A stretch of 64,000 bases of DNA from Eubacterium sp. AF36-5BH (GTDB lineage Bacteria > Bacillota > Clostridia > Lachnospirales > Lachnospiraceae), in assembly GCF_003460505.1 (NCBI RefSeq), contig NZ_QTVG01000007.1, positions 26,716 to 90,715 of the forward strand, given 5' to 3'. Made by a program: the position numbers and the translations under genes. This document shows, piece by piece, positions 53,821 through 64,000 of this stretch; position 1 is the first letter of the stretch, and each line of letters starts with the position of its first letter. The notes under the pieces were generated by a model. The model did no database searches. It was not told the origin of the DNA and saw only the letters and a program-made list of their open reading frames with translations.

Positions 53821-53953
53821 TAATGTAGCATGTTTTTACACAAATTAAAAGCATTTTTCTTATACTTTTTTAAGTTTGTAAGTGTTGCATAAAAGTGTTT
53901 TTATTTAAACATTTTTATGAATCGTTTTCTTATTAAAAATGACCATTTTTCTT

Positions 53954-56794
53954 CTATTTTGCCTCTTCCAACTTCTGTTTTACAAACTTGGCTGTGTAAC
54001 TTGTAGGATGTTCTGCCACCTGTTCCGGTGTTCCTGCAACTACTACCGTACCACCTCGGTCTCCGCCGTCAGGTCCCATATCAATAATATAATCTGCAGC
54101 CTTTATTACATCCAAATTGTGTTCAATAACTAAAACTGTATTTCCCTCGTCAGTTAATCTCTGAAGAATTTCCACAAGTTTGTGAACATCGGCAAAATGA
54201 AGCCCCGTTGTAGGTTCGTCTAAAACATAGATTGTCTTACCTGTACTTCTTTTACTTAGCTCGGTTGCCAGTTTAATTCGTTGAGCTTCACCACCTGACA
54301 ACTGTGTACTTGGCTGACCTAATCTGATGTATCCTAAGCCCACATCATAAAGCGTCTTAACCTTATTATATATTCTTGGAACATTCTTAAAGAATTCCAT
54401 AGCTTCTTCCACCGTCATCTCAAGAACGTCATAAATATTTTTACCCTTATATTTAACTTCTAAAGTCTCTCTGTTATATCGCTTTCCTCCACATACTTCG
54501 CAAGGCACATACACATCTGGCAGGAAATGCATTTCAACCTTAAGTATTCCATCACCTGAACATGCTTCGCAACGTCCACCTTTTACATTAAAGCTGAATC
54601 TTCCTTTCTTGTATCCACGCTCCTTTGCATCCATTGTGGCTGCAAATAAATCTCTAATAATATCAAACATACCTGTGTAGGTTGCAGGATTACTTCTAGG
54701 AGTTCTTCCTATTGGTGACTGATCAATGTTTATAACTTTATCTAACTGTTCAATTCCTTCGATTTCTTTAAATTTTCCGGGAATTGTTCTAGCTCTATTC
54801 AACTCTCTTGCTAGGCTTTTATAAATTATTTCATTAACTAAAGAACTCTTTCCTGAGCCTGAAACACCTGTTACACATGTAAATACACCAAGTGGAATTT
54901 TTACATTAATATTCTTTAAATTGTTTTCCTTTGCTCCTTTTACCTTAAGATAACCTGTTGGCTTTCTTCTTTTTTCAGGAACAGGGACTCTCAATTTGCC
55001 ACTTAGATATTTTCCTGTAATAGAGTTTTTGTTCTTCATTATTTCCTTAGCAGTACCCTTTGCCACTACTTCTCCACCATGTTCACCTGCACCGGGACCA
55101 ATGTCTACCACGTAATCTGCTGCAAGCATAGTGTCTTCGTCATGTTCAACAACTACTAAAGTATTACCTAAATCTCTAAGATGCTTCAATGTCTTTAATA
55201 ACTTTTCATTATCATTCTGATGTAAACCGATACTAGGTTCATCCATTATATAGGCAACCCCAACAAGACCTGAACCTATTTGGGTAGCAAGCCTAATACG
55301 CTGAGCTTCACCACCTGACAAGGTACCTGTTGCTCGTGATAAGCTTAAATAATCCAAACCTACATCAATTAAAAACTGAAGACGACCTTTTATTTCTTTC
55401 AGAATTTCTTTACCTATAGCCATCTGTGTAGTTGTTAATTGAACTTCATCTAAAAACTTTCTCAAGTCTCTAACCGACATTTCTGTCATATCAATAATAT
55501 TTTTATCGCCAATTGTTACAGCTAAAGATTCTTTCTTAAGTCTCTGACCATGACATGTGCTACAAGGTGTTATTCTCATATATGACTCATACTCTGCCTT
55601 GGTAGATTCGGCACTTGTTTCTCTGTAACGTCTTTCTACGTTACGAATCAAACCTTCAAAGGCAATATCATATATCCCTTGTCCACGCTGGCCTGTATAA
55701 TGTACAGGCACACTTTCACCATTAGTTCCATAAATCAGAATATCTTTAATTTTCTTAGGATATTTTTCAAACGGAGTATCTAAATCAAACTTATATTTCT
55801 TACATAGTGCCTGTAAAATAGCATTGGTAAAGCTCTTTTTATCGTTAGCACTTTGCCAGCCTAAAACTACAATTGCCCCCTGATTTATGCTAAGACTTTG
55901 ATTAGGAATCATTAAGTCAACGTCAAATTCCATCTTATATCCTAAACCGTAACAATCTGGACATGCACCAAAAGGATTATTAAACGAGAAGCTTCGTGGC
56001 TGAATTTCGTCTATACTAATTCCACAATCAGTACATGCAAAGTTCTGACTAAATGTTATTGTCTCTCCACCAATTACATCCAGATTCATCAAACCGTTAC
56101 CTAACTTCAACGCATTCTCTATGGAATCTGTAAGACGTTTCTCAATTCCTTCTCTTATACTTAATCTGTCTACAACAATTTCTATATTATGTTTTATATT
56201 CTTATCAAGAGTTATTTCCTCTGTTAGCTGATACATGTTTCCATCAACAATTACACGTACATAACCACTTTTCTTTGCACTTTCAAAAACCTTCTCGTGA
56301 CGACCTTTCTTGCCTCTTACAATAGGCGCAAGTATTTGGAACTTAGTGCGTTCCGGTAATTCTAAAATTCTGTCAACAATTTCATCTACTGACTGTTTCT
56401 TGATTTCTTTGCCACATTTTGGACAGTGAGGTACACCTGCTCTGGCATATAGTAATCTCATATAATCATATATTTCTGTAACTGTTCCAACTGTTGAACG
56501 TGGGTTTCTGTTTGTAGATTTCTGGTCTATTGAAATTGCCGGTGGTAAACCTTCAATACTTTCCACCTGGGGTTTCTCCATTTGTCCCAAGAATTGTCTG
56601 GCATAGGATGACAAAGATTCCATATACCTTCTCTGTCCTTCTGCATAAATTGTATCAAATGCCAAAGACGATTTTCCCGAGCCACTTAAACCTGTAACTA
56701 CAGTAAATTCGTCTCTTGGAATTTCAATATCAATATTCTTCAAGTTATGCTCATTAGCCCCTTTTATTTTAATGTACTTTTTCTTGTCCGACAT
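53954..56794 (-). CDS. uvrA: Excinuclease ABC subunit A
   Basis: Two ABC ATPase modules with Walker A motifs GLSGSGKS and GVSGSGKS, signatures [13 protein letters not shown] and [13 protein letters not shown], and zinc-finger Cys pairs ([23 protein letters not shown]) are all present in the normal order and length (about 946 aa). It scans DNA for damage and loads UvrB. Start set at ATG 56794 (MSDKKKY), 8 nt after GGAGAG. It follows uvrB by about 25 nt. Confidence 0.97.
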   Translation of the reverse strand: MSDKKKYIKIKGANEHNLKNIDIEIPRDEFTVVTGLSGSGKSSLAFDTIYAEGQRRYMESLSSYARQFLGQMEKPQVESIEGLPPAISIDQKSTNRNPRSTVGTVTEIYDYMRLLYARAGVPHCPKCGKEIKKQSVDEIVDRILELPERTKFQILAPIVRGKKGRHEKVFESAKKSGYVRVIVDGNMYQLTEEITLDKNIKHNIEIVVDRLSIREGIEKRLTDSIENALKLGNGLMNLDVIGGETITFSQNFACTDCGISIDEIQPRSFSFNNPFGACPDCYGLGYKMEFDVDLMIPNQSLSINQGAIVVLGWQSANDKKSFTNAILQALCKKYKFDLDTPFEKYPKKIKDILIYGTNGESVPVHYTGQRGQGIYDIAFEGLIRNVERRYRETSAESTKAEYESYMRITPCSTCHGQRLKKESLAVTIGDKNIIDMTEMSVRDLRKFLDEVQLTTTQMAIGKEILKEIKGRLQFLIDVGLDYLSLSRATGTLSGGEAQRIRLATQIGSGLVGVAYIMDEPSIGLHQNDNEKLLKTLKHLRDLGNTLVVVEHDEDTMLAADYVVDIGPGAGEHGGEVVAKGTAKEIMKNKNSITGKYLSGKLRVPVPEKRRKPTGYLKVKGAKENNLKNINVKIPLGVFTCVTGVSGSGKSSLVNEIIYKSLARELNRARTIPGKFKEIEGIEQLDKVINIDQSPIGRTPRSNPATYTGMFDIIRDLFAATMDAKERGYKKGRFSFNVKGGRCEACSGDGILKVEMHFLPDVYVPCEVCGGKRYNRETLEVKYKGKNIYDVLEMTVEEAMEFFKNVPRIYNKVKTLYDVGLGYIRLGQPSTQLSGGEAQRIKLATELSKRSTGKTIYVLDEPTTGLHFADVHKLVEILQRLTDEGNTVLVIEHNLDVIKAADYIIDMGPDGGDRGGTVVVAGTPEQVAEHPTSYTAKFVKQKLEEAK

Positions 56795-56819
56795 TATTTT
56801 CACTCTCCATTAATTATCA

Positions 56820-58799
56820 TCATTCTCTATATTTTTTCTTAAGTTCTGCCAGTTTTTCACGCATTTCAATAGCAGTCTCAAAATCAAGTTCTGCTGCTGC
56901 TTTCTGCATTCTCTTTTCAACCTTGTCAATTAACTTCTTCAATTCTTTTGAATCCATTGACTCAGGATCTTTCTCAATATCATTAATTTTTCTGTCAACT
57001 TCTTTAGAAATACTAATAAGTTCTCTAACAGCCTTTTTAATTGTAGTTGGAGTAATTCCATGTTCCTTATTATATTCCTGCTGAAGTTTCCTACGTCTGT
57101 TAGTTTCAGTAATAGCCTTATCCATTGACTCAGTAATATTGTCAGCATACATTATTACGTGACCTTCTGAGTTTCTGGCCGCACGACCTATAGTCTGTAT
57201 CAAAGATGTCTCTGAACGGAGGAATCCTTCCTTGTCTGCATCTAAAATTGCAACCAGACTGATTTCCGGTATATCAAGTCCCTCTCTTAAAAGATTAATA
57301 CCTACTAAAACATCAAAAACATCCAAACGCATATCCCTGATAATTTCTGTTCTCTCTAATGTATCAATATCAGAGTGAAGGTACTTAACCCTAATTCCTA
57401 CATCTCTCATATAATCCGTCAAATCTTCTGCCATTCTCTTTGTTAAAGTAGTAACCAGAACTTTATTTTTCTTCTCAACTTCTTTATTGATTTCAGTAAT
57501 AAGGTCATCTATCTGACCTTCAATTGGTCTTACACTAATTTCAGGATCCAGCAAACCTGTTGGTCTGATAATTTGTTCAGCTCTAAGTAACTCATGTTCC
57601 TCTTCATAAGTATTAGGTGTAGCTGAAACAAAAAGCATCTGGTCAATCATCCCCTCAAATTCATCAAACCTAAGTGGTCTGTTATCCTTTGCCGATGGCA
57701 GTCTAAAACCATAATCCACCAATGTGCTTTTTCTTGCCTGGTCCCCATTATACATTCCACGAATTTGCGGTATTGTAATATGGCTTTCATCAATCATTAT
57801 AAGGAATTCATCACCAAAATACTCCATTAACGTATGTGGTGTTGCTCCGGGAGCCAGTCCTGCCATATGGCGGGAATAGTTCTCGATTCCTGAACATATC
57901 CCTGTTTCCCTAAGCATTTCCATATCAAAATTAGTTCTCTCTGCTATTCGCTGTGCCTCAATCAGCTTATCCTCTGATTTAAAATAAGCCACCTGTTCTG
58001 CCAACTCTGCTTCTATATCCTTAATAGCTCTCTCTAATTTCTCCGGATTAACTACATAATGTGAATTTGGGAAAATAGCCACATGTTCTAATTCGTGACG
58101 CACTTCGCCTGTCAAAGAATCAATCTCTGTTATTCTTTCTATTTCATCATCAAAAAATTCAACTCGTATGGCACTATCTGTGTATGATGCAGGAAATACT
58201 TCCAGATTCTCCCCTCTTACCCTAAAAGTTCCTCGTTTAAAATCCATATCATTTCTGTCATACTGAATCTCTATTAGCTTATGAATAATATCGTCTCTAT
58301 CTCTAATAGTTCCCGGTCTAAGGGACACTACCATGTTTTTGTAATCTATTGGATCACCTAAACCGTAAATACACGAAACCGAAGATATAATAATAACATC
58401 CTTTCGCTCTATTAACGCCATAGTAGCCGAATGTCGTAATTTATCTATTTCATCATTTATTGCAGAATCCTTCTCAATATATGTGTCTGTACTTGGCACA
58501 TAAGCTTCCGGCTGATAATAATCATAATAGGAAACAAAGTATTCCACAGCGTTATTAGGAAAAAATTCTTTAAACTCCCCATAAAGCTGTGCCGCCAAAG
58601 TCTTATTATGAGCAATAATTAATGTTGGTTTATTCATTTGTGCAATAACATTTGCCATTGTAAAAGTCTTTCCAGAACCTGTTACACCAAGCAATGTTTC
58701 AAACTGATTTCCTTTCTTAAAACCTTCAACCAACTGCTTAATAGCCTGAGGTTGATCCCCGGTTGGCTGATATTCTGAATGTAATTCAAAATGATCCAT
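56820..58799 (-). CDS. uvrB: Excinuclease ABC subunit B
   Basis: Helicase-type protein with Walker A GVTGSGKT near residue 40, the beta-hairpin [21 protein letters not shown], and the C-terminal UVR helix ([20 protein letters not shown]). At 659 aa it is complete. It verifies damage and calls UvrC. AGGAGA lies 5 nt before ATG 58799. First gene of the uvrBA unit. Confidence 0.97.
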   Translation of the reverse strand: MDHFELHSEYQPTGDQPQAIKQLVEGFKKGNQFETLLGVTGSGKTFTMANVIAQMNKPTLIIAHNKTLAAQLYGEFKEFFPNNAVEYFVSYYDYYQPEAYVPSTDTYIEKDSAINDEIDKLRHSATMALIERKDVIIISSVSCIYGLGDPIDYKNMVVSLRPGTIRDRDDIIHKLIEIQYDRNDMDFKRGTFRVRGENLEVFPASYTDSAIRVEFFDDEIERITEIDSLTGEVRHELEHVAIFPNSHYVVNPEKLERAIKDIEAELAEQVAYFKSEDKLIEAQRIAERTNFDMEMLRETGICSGIENYSRHMAGLAPGATPHTLMEYFGDEFLIMIDESHITIPQIRGMYNGDQARKSTLVDYGFRLPSAKDNRPLRFDEFEGMIDQMLFVSATPNTYEEEHELLRAEQIIRPTGLLDPEISVRPIEGQIDDLITEINKEVEKKNKVLVTTLTKRMAEDLTDYMRDVGIRVKYLHSDIDTLERTEIIRDMRLDVFDVLVGINLLREGLDIPEISLVAILDADKEGFLRSETSLIQTIGRAARNSEGHVIMYADNITESMDKAITETNRRRKLQQEYNKEHGITPTTIKKAVRELISISKEVDRKINDIEKDPESMDSKELKKLIDKVEKRMQKAAAELDFETAIEMREKLAELKKKYRE

Positions 58800-59378
58800 A
58801 CAAATCTCCTATAAATCTATTTCTAACCATCTATAAATACTTAACTAATTCCAATGACACATAATATTTGTTTTCTTTTCAGCAACATATAAATGTCTCA
58901 TTTCTTTTCGACAACTGCATAAACAAATTATAACAAAAAGTCTGAAAAAAGTATATAGTATTTTCGAACTCATGTTCTTTTTTTATTTGTATATATGTCT
59001 TTTTTACTCTACACTTTTTTATTTATACTCATTATTACTTTATATATCATATATTTTTAAAATTAAACTATTTCCAGCTCATCTATGGGATTTCTAACTT
59101 ACATTTTCTGTTTCTCTCAGCATAAAAGCAGGTGCCTTTGGATTACATTTATCCTTTAGCATCCTGCTTTATATTTTACCTATTATTACATATCTAATTC
59201 AAACCTATTATCATAGTTTTATTTTCCTCATAAAAATTGATAACACAAAATTGATAATATAAACCTTCCTAATATATTTTTTAATAGACTACAATTTCCG
59301 TAATGGATTTTCTGTTTTAAAAAAATTATTACTTTGAATTTTTTAAACGTCACATTGTTTCTAATTTATTTTTATGAT
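58800..59378. other. Intergenic stretch with a terminator-like hairpin
   Basis: About 580 nt of very AT-rich DNA. It holds a hairpin of AAAGCAGG (59125-59132) and CCTGCTTT (59163-59170) with an inner GGAT/ATCC, probably the end of the S41 protease transcript, and presumably the uvrB promoter. No gene seen. Confidence 0.6.
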
Positions 59379-60596
59379 CTATTTTTTCTTTAAAACTTCT
59401 AATGCTTTATTTAGCTGTACATCTGTTTTTCCGTTTGCCTCAATCTTTACATCTGGTGTAATACCTTTTCCATGAATGTTTTTGCCACTTGGTGTATAGT
59501 AGTCTTCAATTGTAATTTTAACTGCTGAACCGTCTGTTAATGGAATAATTTGTTGTACGATTCCTTTGCCAAAAGACTGTGTTCCTACAATTGTTCCTGC
59601 ACCAAAGTCCTGTATGGCTCCGGCAAAAATTTCAGATGCGCTGGCACTGTTTTTATTTTGTAAAACGACAATCTGCATATCTAAACATTTTGCGTCAGAA
59701 GTCTGCTTTTCCTCGTTTCCGTATTTGTCTTTAGTATAAACAATCGTTCCTTCCGGTAAGATTTCATCTAATATTTTGCAAACGCCTTCATAAGAACCAC
59801 CCGGATTATTTCTTAAGTCAAAAATTACCTTTTTCATGCCCTGCTTTTTCAAAGAACTTAAAGCTGATGAAAACTGATTAGCGGTTACCGTATCAAATTC
59901 AGAAATCTGTATGTAACCGATTTTGTTCTTCTTATCAAGCATTTTGTGTGCTACAGTAGGTACTTTTACTTCTCCTCTTGTAATTGTAACGTCCACATAT
60001 TTCTTAACTGATTGACGATATACTGTTAACTTAACTTTTGTTCCTTTATCCCCTTTCATCATGCTGACCACTTTATCAACATCTTCTGAAGATACATCTT
60101 TTCCATCAACCTTTGTAATAACGTCACCATCTTTTACTCCGGCTTTGTCTGCCGGGCCATTCTTAAAAGCTTTTGTTATTGTTATTACTTTTGTTTCTGT
60201 GTTCTGTGAAACATAAGCTCCAATCCCGCAATATTCACCGGAAGTGCTTTCCATTAACTTTGTGTACTCTTCTTTCGTGTAATAAACTGAATAAGGGTCT
60301 CCCAATCCTTCTAAAAGTCCCTTATATAAACCGTTTTCCAAATCTTCCTGATCCACATTCTTCAAATATTTTAAGTTGATTAATGCCTCTAAAGATTTGA
60401 TCTTTGATTCTGCCTTGTCCACAGCATATGTAGCATCCGTTTTTACGCTATCTTGAGAAAAATGCAGTCCAACGCCAACTGCTACTCCCAAAACCAACAT
60501 TGCAAACATACCTAAAAGAAAGCCAGGTACAAATTTTGTTTTAGTTTTCTTTTTCTCGATTTTTTTATTAATTTTCTTTACATTTATTTTTTCCAT
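59379..60596 (-). CDS. ctpA: S41 family C-terminal processing protease
   Basis: One N-terminal membrane helix (FVPGFLLGMFAMLVLGVAVG), a PDZ domain (GIGAYVSQNTETKVITITKA to about 200) and the S41 protease domain with the catalytic Ser in NSASASEIF and Lys in SFGKGIVQ. The 405-aa length is normal. It cuts extracellular proteins from their C-terminus. It lies downstream of the ftsEX and M23 genes, an arrangement common in Clostridia. Confidence 0.92.
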   Translation of the reverse strand: MEKINVKKINKKIEKKKTKTKFVPGFLLGMFAMLVLGVAVGVGLHFSQDSVKTDATYAVDKAESKIKSLEALINLKYLKNVDQEDLENGLYKGLLEGLGDPYSVYYTKEEYTKLMESTSGEYCGIGAYVSQNTETKVITITKAFKNGPADKAGVKDGDVITKVDGKDVSSEDVDKVVSMMKGDKGTKVKLTVYRQSVKKYVDVTITRGEVKVPTVAHKMLDKKNKIGYIQISEFDTVTANQFSSALSSLKKQGMKKVIFDLRNNPGGSYEGVCKILDEILPEGTIVYTKDKYGNEEKQTSDAKCLDMQIVVLQNKNSASASEIFAGAIQDFGAGTIVGTQSFGKGIVQQIIPLTDGSAVKITIEDYYTPSGKNIHGKGITPDVKIEANGKTDVQLNKALEVLKKK

Positions 60597-60768
60597 ATCA
60601 ATCTCTTCCTCGCTTTACACTTTAACCTTTTCATTTAAGTATGTTCAAATAAATTATAATTCAAATTTGCATAATAACATAATCACTTTTATGAATTTTT
60701 TAACAGGACTTTCTCCTTGCGAATCATACTACTTATGTATATTAAACTATTTTTTCTTTTATAACAAT

Positions 60769-60806
60769 AAAGAATGAAAAACTAAATAATTAATTTTTCA
60801 TTCTTT
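60769..60806. terminator. AT-rich hairpin after the M23 hydrolase gene
   Basis: AAAGAATGAAAAA (60769-60781) pairs with TTTTTCATTCTTT (60794-60806). It lies about 35 nt after the stop of the hydrolase gene on the minus strand. Confidence 0.55.
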
Positions 60807-60837
60807 ACTATTTATAAAATATTATGTTTCATTCTGT

Positions 60838-62088
60838 TTAGAAGTAACTCCATGGATTTACCCAGTTACCTGGTGTTGTTCCACTTGTTGCTCCAAGATG
60901 TAAATGGTTACCTGTTGATGAACCTGTTGTACCAACTAAACCAATTGTCTGTCCCTGACTTACATGCTGACCAACACTTACTAAAATTGATGACTGATGC
61001 ATGTAAACTGATGTTACACCATTTGAGTGTTTAATACCTGTCCAGTTTCCTGCTGTGGCATTATAATTTGCCCAAACTACAGTACCGTCTGCTACTGCTA
61101 CTACAGGAGTTCCACCTGGTGCAGGGAAGTCAATTCCGTTGTGGAATGTGCTACTACCTGAGAATGGATCTTTTCTGTATCCATAATCTGATGAAACTGA
61201 TGTGTGTCCTGGTACCGGATAAATCCAACCACTGGATTTGCTTGGTGTTGGGTTTGTATTTGTATCAGTATTGTTATTATTATTTGTGTTGTTATTTGTA
61301 TTATTGTTTGTATTTGTCTGTGCTTTTGCAGCTGCCTGAGTTGGAGCCTGTGTTGTCTGTGCTGCGATCTTAGCCTGAGCTACTTTTTCTTCCTGTGCCT
61401 TAATTTCCTGATCAAGTGCATCTGAAGAAGCCTCATTCTGCTCAAGCAAATCTTCATATTCAGATAATTCTGACTGCTTTGATGCAACTGTACTTTCAAG
61501 CTGTGACTTATCTGTCTTCTGCTTTGTCTGCATTGTTACAAGGTTCTTCTTATCTTTCTCCAAAGAAGTTTTTGAATCAGAAATTGTCTTTCTTGTCTGC
61601 TTTAACTTGTTAAGCATTTTTCTATCATACTGAGATAATTCTGTAATATATTCAGCTTTGTTTAAGAATTCTGTAATGCTCTTTGAATTTAAAATTAAGT
61701 CAAGTAATTCTGTATCACCATTTTCGTACATATACTTAATTCTTAACTTCATGTCAGCATACTGAGCCTTAATGCTTTCTTCTGCTGCTTTTAATTTCTT
61801 CTCTGTTTTCTTAATATTAACTTCTGTCTTATCTAATTCCTGCTGTGTTTTATATATCTGTGTTGATAAATCAGTTAATTTTTTATCAACTTCTTCAATA
61901 TAAGCTTCGACTTCACTTTTTGAAGCCTGAAGTTTTTTCTTTTCTGCATTTTTCTTAATTTTCTGGCTATTTAAATCTGACAGCTTGCTTTTTTCACTTG
62001 AAACGCTGGCAAATGATGTTCCTGCCATTGATAAAACTAATGTTGCGGAAAGTAATAAACTTAATATTCTCGAAAAATTCTTTTTCAT
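60838..62088 (-). CDS. EnvC-like murein hydrolase (M23 peptidase with coiled coil)
   Basis: A signal peptide (cleavage near TSFAS) is followed by a long coiled coil (residues about 30-240), a low-complexity linker of Asn and Thr (about 260-285) and a LytM/M23 domain: HNGIDF supplies two zinc ligands and HLHLG the third, near the C-terminus. The FtsEX complex of the same operon controls such proteins at the septum. Unlike EnvC, which has lost zinc binding, this protein keeps the ligands and should be active itself. Confidence 0.9.
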   Translation of the reverse strand: MKKNFSRILSLLLSATLVLSMAGTSFASVSSEKSKLSDLNSQKIKKNAEKKKLQASKSEVEAYIEEVDKKLTDLSTQIYKTQQELDKTEVNIKKTEKKLKAAEESIKAQYADMKLRIKYMYENGDTELLDLILNSKSITEFLNKAEYITELSQYDRKMLNKLKQTRKTISDSKTSLEKDKKNLVTMQTKQKTDKSQLESTVASKQSELSEYEDLLEQNEASSDALDQEIKAQEEKVAQAKIAAQTTQAPTQAAAKAQTNTNNNTNNNTNNNNNTDTNTNPTPSKSSGWIYPVPGHTSVSSDYGYRKDPFSGSSTFHNGIDFPAPGGTPVVAVADGTVVWANYNATAGNWTGIKHSNGVTSVYMHQSSILVSVGQHVSQGQTIGLVGTTGSSTGNHLHLGATSGTTPGNWVNPWSYF

Positions 62089-62104
62089 CTGTTTATCTCC
62101 TCCA

Positions 62105-63013
62105 TTAAACTTTTAAGTGCTTTCTAATTGAAAGGAATGAACCAACTAAACCAATTCCGGCTCCAATTCCAAGTCCTAATGGAACAAGCACTCCAAATAT
62201 TTCACCTACTGTTGCAAAAGAAATTGAACTTGCCATAACTCCTACCTTTGACATTACAAAAGCTATTAATCTTTCATAAATCACTCTTAAAATAACAAGA
62301 GGTATAGCTGAACCAACAAGACCAATTATAACACCTTCTATAATAAATGGTGCTCTAACAAAGCCGTTTGTTGAACCAATCAATTTCATGATTTTAATTT
62401 CATGTCTTCTAACGGTTATACCAATCATAACTGTATTACTGATTAAGAAAATTCCCACGCCTAATAAAATTACTATCAAAGCTATTGATACATATCCTAA
62501 AAGTTTTGAAAACTTACTTAATGTTTCTTTTGCCTGCTCTGAATGTTTAACCTTTCTAACACCCTGAACTTTTGAGATTCTATTTACAAAAGCATCCTGT
62601 TCATCAATGTTTTTCAGGAAAACTGTATATGATGCTGAATCAGCTAATGGATTATCATTTGCAAATGCCTTTGCCAATTCAGGATCTTCTGCGAAGTAAT
62701 CTCCCTGGAATTCCTTCCAAGCTTCCTCTGCTGATGTGTATTTGTATTTTTCAACATGCTTATCAGCTTTTATTGTTGCACCAATAGCGTCAATCTGTTC
62801 CTGTTTTAAACCTTTATCAAAAAATACAGTAACACCAACGTTTTGCTCTACCTGCTTCTCCACAGAATTAACGTTAATAATAATAGAAAGTATAATTCCA
62901 ATAAGAAAAATACAGGCAGCAATTGTACAAATTGATGCAATTGAGAACAACTTATTTCTCTTAATATTAACGACACCCTGTTTAAAGCAGTATCCTACTG
63001 TTCTTCCATTCAT
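62105..63013 (-). CDS. ftsX: Cell division ABC transporter permease FtsX
   Basis: One N-terminal membrane helix (LFSIASICTIAACIFLIGII), a large extracellular domain (about 50-165) and three more helices (GYVSIALIVILLGVGIFL and two near the end) give the FtsX layout at 302 aa. With FtsE it passes the ATPase signal to the peptidoglycan hydrolase encoded 16 nt downstream. It starts right after the stop of ftsE. Confidence 0.95.
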   Translation of the reverse strand: MNGRTVGYCFKQGVVNIKRNKLFSIASICTIAACIFLIGIILSIIINVNSVEKQVEQNVGVTVFFDKGLKQEQIDAIGATIKADKHVEKYKYTSAEEAWKEFQGDYFAEDPELAKAFANDNPLADSASYTVFLKNIDEQDAFVNRISKVQGVRKVKHSEQAKETLSKFSKLLGYVSIALIVILLGVGIFLISNTVMIGITVRRHEIKIMKLIGSTNGFVRAPFIIEGVIIGLVGSAIPLVILRVIYERLIAFVMSKVGVMASSISFATVGEIFGVLVPLGLGIGAGIGLVGSFLSIRKHLKV

Positions 63014-63685
63014 TTATTCCACCACCTTGCTATCGCTGACTTTTACACCTTTCTTCATTGTAATTACTCTCTTGTTCATTGCCTCTACAATTTCAAGGTT
63101 GTGAGTAACAACAATAACGGTGGTTCCCTGTTTGTTTACTTTATCTAATAATTTCATAATCTCCCATGAGTTTTCAGGATCAAGGTTTCCTGTAGGTTCA
63201 TCGGCAAGTAATATGTCAGGCTTGTTTACCAACGCTCTTGCCAAAGCAACTCTCTGCTGCTCACCACCTGATAACTCATTAGGATTTGAACGATACTTTT
63301 CTGATAAACCTACCAAGGAAAGTACCCTTGCAACATTCTTCTTTATTTCTCTTGGAGACGCTCCAATAACATGCTGTGCGAAAGCAATGTTTGAATATAC
63401 ATCTCTGTCCTGTAGTAATCTAAAGTCCTGGAAAACTACACCAAGTTTTCTACGATACTTAGCCACTCCTCTTGATTTTAATTTAGATAATTTAATGTTA
63501 CCTACTGTTATCATTCCTTCTGTTGGATTAAGTTCCTTCAAAAGCAATTTAATAAAAGTAGATTTTCCTGAACCACTGGCTCCAACAACGAATACAAACT
63601 CGCCATCTTCAATTTCTAAATTTAAATTGCTAAGAGCAGGTGCGCCGTTTCCATAAGATTTACTTACACCTTTTATACTAATCAT
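63014..63685 (-). CDS. ftsE: Cell division ATP-binding protein FtsE
   Basis: ABC ATPase of 223 aa with Walker A GASGSGKS, signature LSGGEQQRVALARAL, Walker B ILLADEPTGNLD and the H loop. Start set at ATG 63685 (MISIKGVSKSYG) after AAGGAG; the frame is open six codons further. It works with FtsX. Confidence 0.96.
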   Translation of the reverse strand: MISIKGVSKSYGNGAPALSNLNLEIEDGEFVFVVGASGSGKSTFIKLLLKELNPTEGMITVGNIKLSKLKSRGVAKYRRKLGVVFQDFRLLQDRDVYSNIAFAQHVIGASPREIKKNVARVLSLVGLSEKYRSNPNELSGGEQQRVALARALVNKPDILLADEPTGNLDPENSWEIMKLLDKVNKQGTTVIVVTHNLEIVEAMNKRVITMKKGVKVSDSKVVE

Positions 63686-64000
63686 TTGTCTACTCCTTAA
63701 CATATGTGTAATGAACTAATCTTCCACATTAAATGTTATACATTATCGCAATCTTATTTTTTTACACACCAAAAAATTATATTACGCAAATGTAATAAAA
63801 ATTTGTCGAATATAATTTTTTAATTTCTTTTATGTTCTATTTCTTCCATAAAAGTAAAATATGATTATTATATTAGTTCATTAATATAAGTCCCGACATC
63901 ACTGAATCAACACCAATGCTTACCCAGCCTGTCCACTTATATATTTAAATAGCAATTTGTTAAAATTCTGTGTCCTTTTTATATGTAATATTTAGAAATA
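63686..64000. other. Region upstream of ftsE
   Basis: AT-rich DNA without a supported gene, presumably the ftsE promoter region (a TAATATAAT -10-like box on the minus strand near 63770). The gene further right is outside the window. Confidence 0.4.

Noticed and set aside
1..64000. CRISPR arrays, tRNA or rRNA genes
   Set aside because: I looked for regularly spaced 25-40 nt repeats and for tRNA arm patterns and found none.

Overview
The window is AT-rich DNA from a Gram-positive anaerobe of the Clostridia, most likely a member of the Lachnospiraceae. The evidence is the chromosomal block at the right end, which runs in the order ftsE, ftsX, M23 murein hydrolase, S41 protease, uvrB, uvrA, guaA. 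It is all on the minus strand and uses strong GGAGG-type ribosome binding sites. I saw no rRNA, tRNA or CRISPR array.

Two parts. (1) Positions about 51546-64000 are housekeeping chromosome: cell-division/cell-wall genes (ftsEX with its M23 partner), a C-terminal processing protease, nucleotide excision repair (uvrBA) and GMP synthase (guaA). Between uvrA and guaA lies a stretch of about 450 nt without genes that folds like a large structured RNA with its own terminator. (2) Positions 1-51545 are a stack of integrated elements at the 3' end of guaA. The last codons of guaA (read on + as TATTCAAACTC) recur at 37646, 26520, 10164 and, with one change, at 6881. Each copy is followed by a terminator-like hairpin and, in most cases, by a tandem heptamer repeat of 11-bp period that looks like an integrase arm-binding site. 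The heptamer differs between elements.

Element A (about 37650-51550) looks intact and mobilizable. It has a tyrosine integrase, excisionase-like protein, XRE regulator, primase/helicase with an iteron-like origin, MobV relaxase with a candidate oriT, a restriction-modification system with two methyltransferases, a frameshifted GIY-YIG protein, a DUF6338 plus GYQP-repeat protein pair, and a large protein with a HEPN RX4H motif. Its regulator-type palindromes occur at the int/xis promoter and again at both ends.

Element B (about 26530-37650) carries a SLATT-family membrane protein plus reverse transcriptase operon preceded by a candidate ncRNA closed by a perfect 13-bp stem, an IS30 relic, and an ABC transporter/lipoprotein operon opposite a PadR-HAAS pair. 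Element C (about 10170-26520) is a dense defence island: type I restriction (XRE, hsdM, hsdS, hsdR), DUF3800, a HEPN-like protein, a single-chain SIR2-PIWI Argonaute-like protein, a DUF4869/ATPase/unknown trio, and a retron (phosphoribosyltransferase-like effector, small winged helix, msr-msd RNA, reverse transcriptase). Element D (about 6890-10160) is decayed, with a mobilization-accessory gene and pseudogene fragments. The leftmost 6.9 kb holds an XRE regulator, a metallophosphoesterase/phosphatase pair, a WYL regulator and several orphan genes. Elements B, C and D have no integrase in the window and B and C have non-matching end repeats, so they look like hybrids or remnants.
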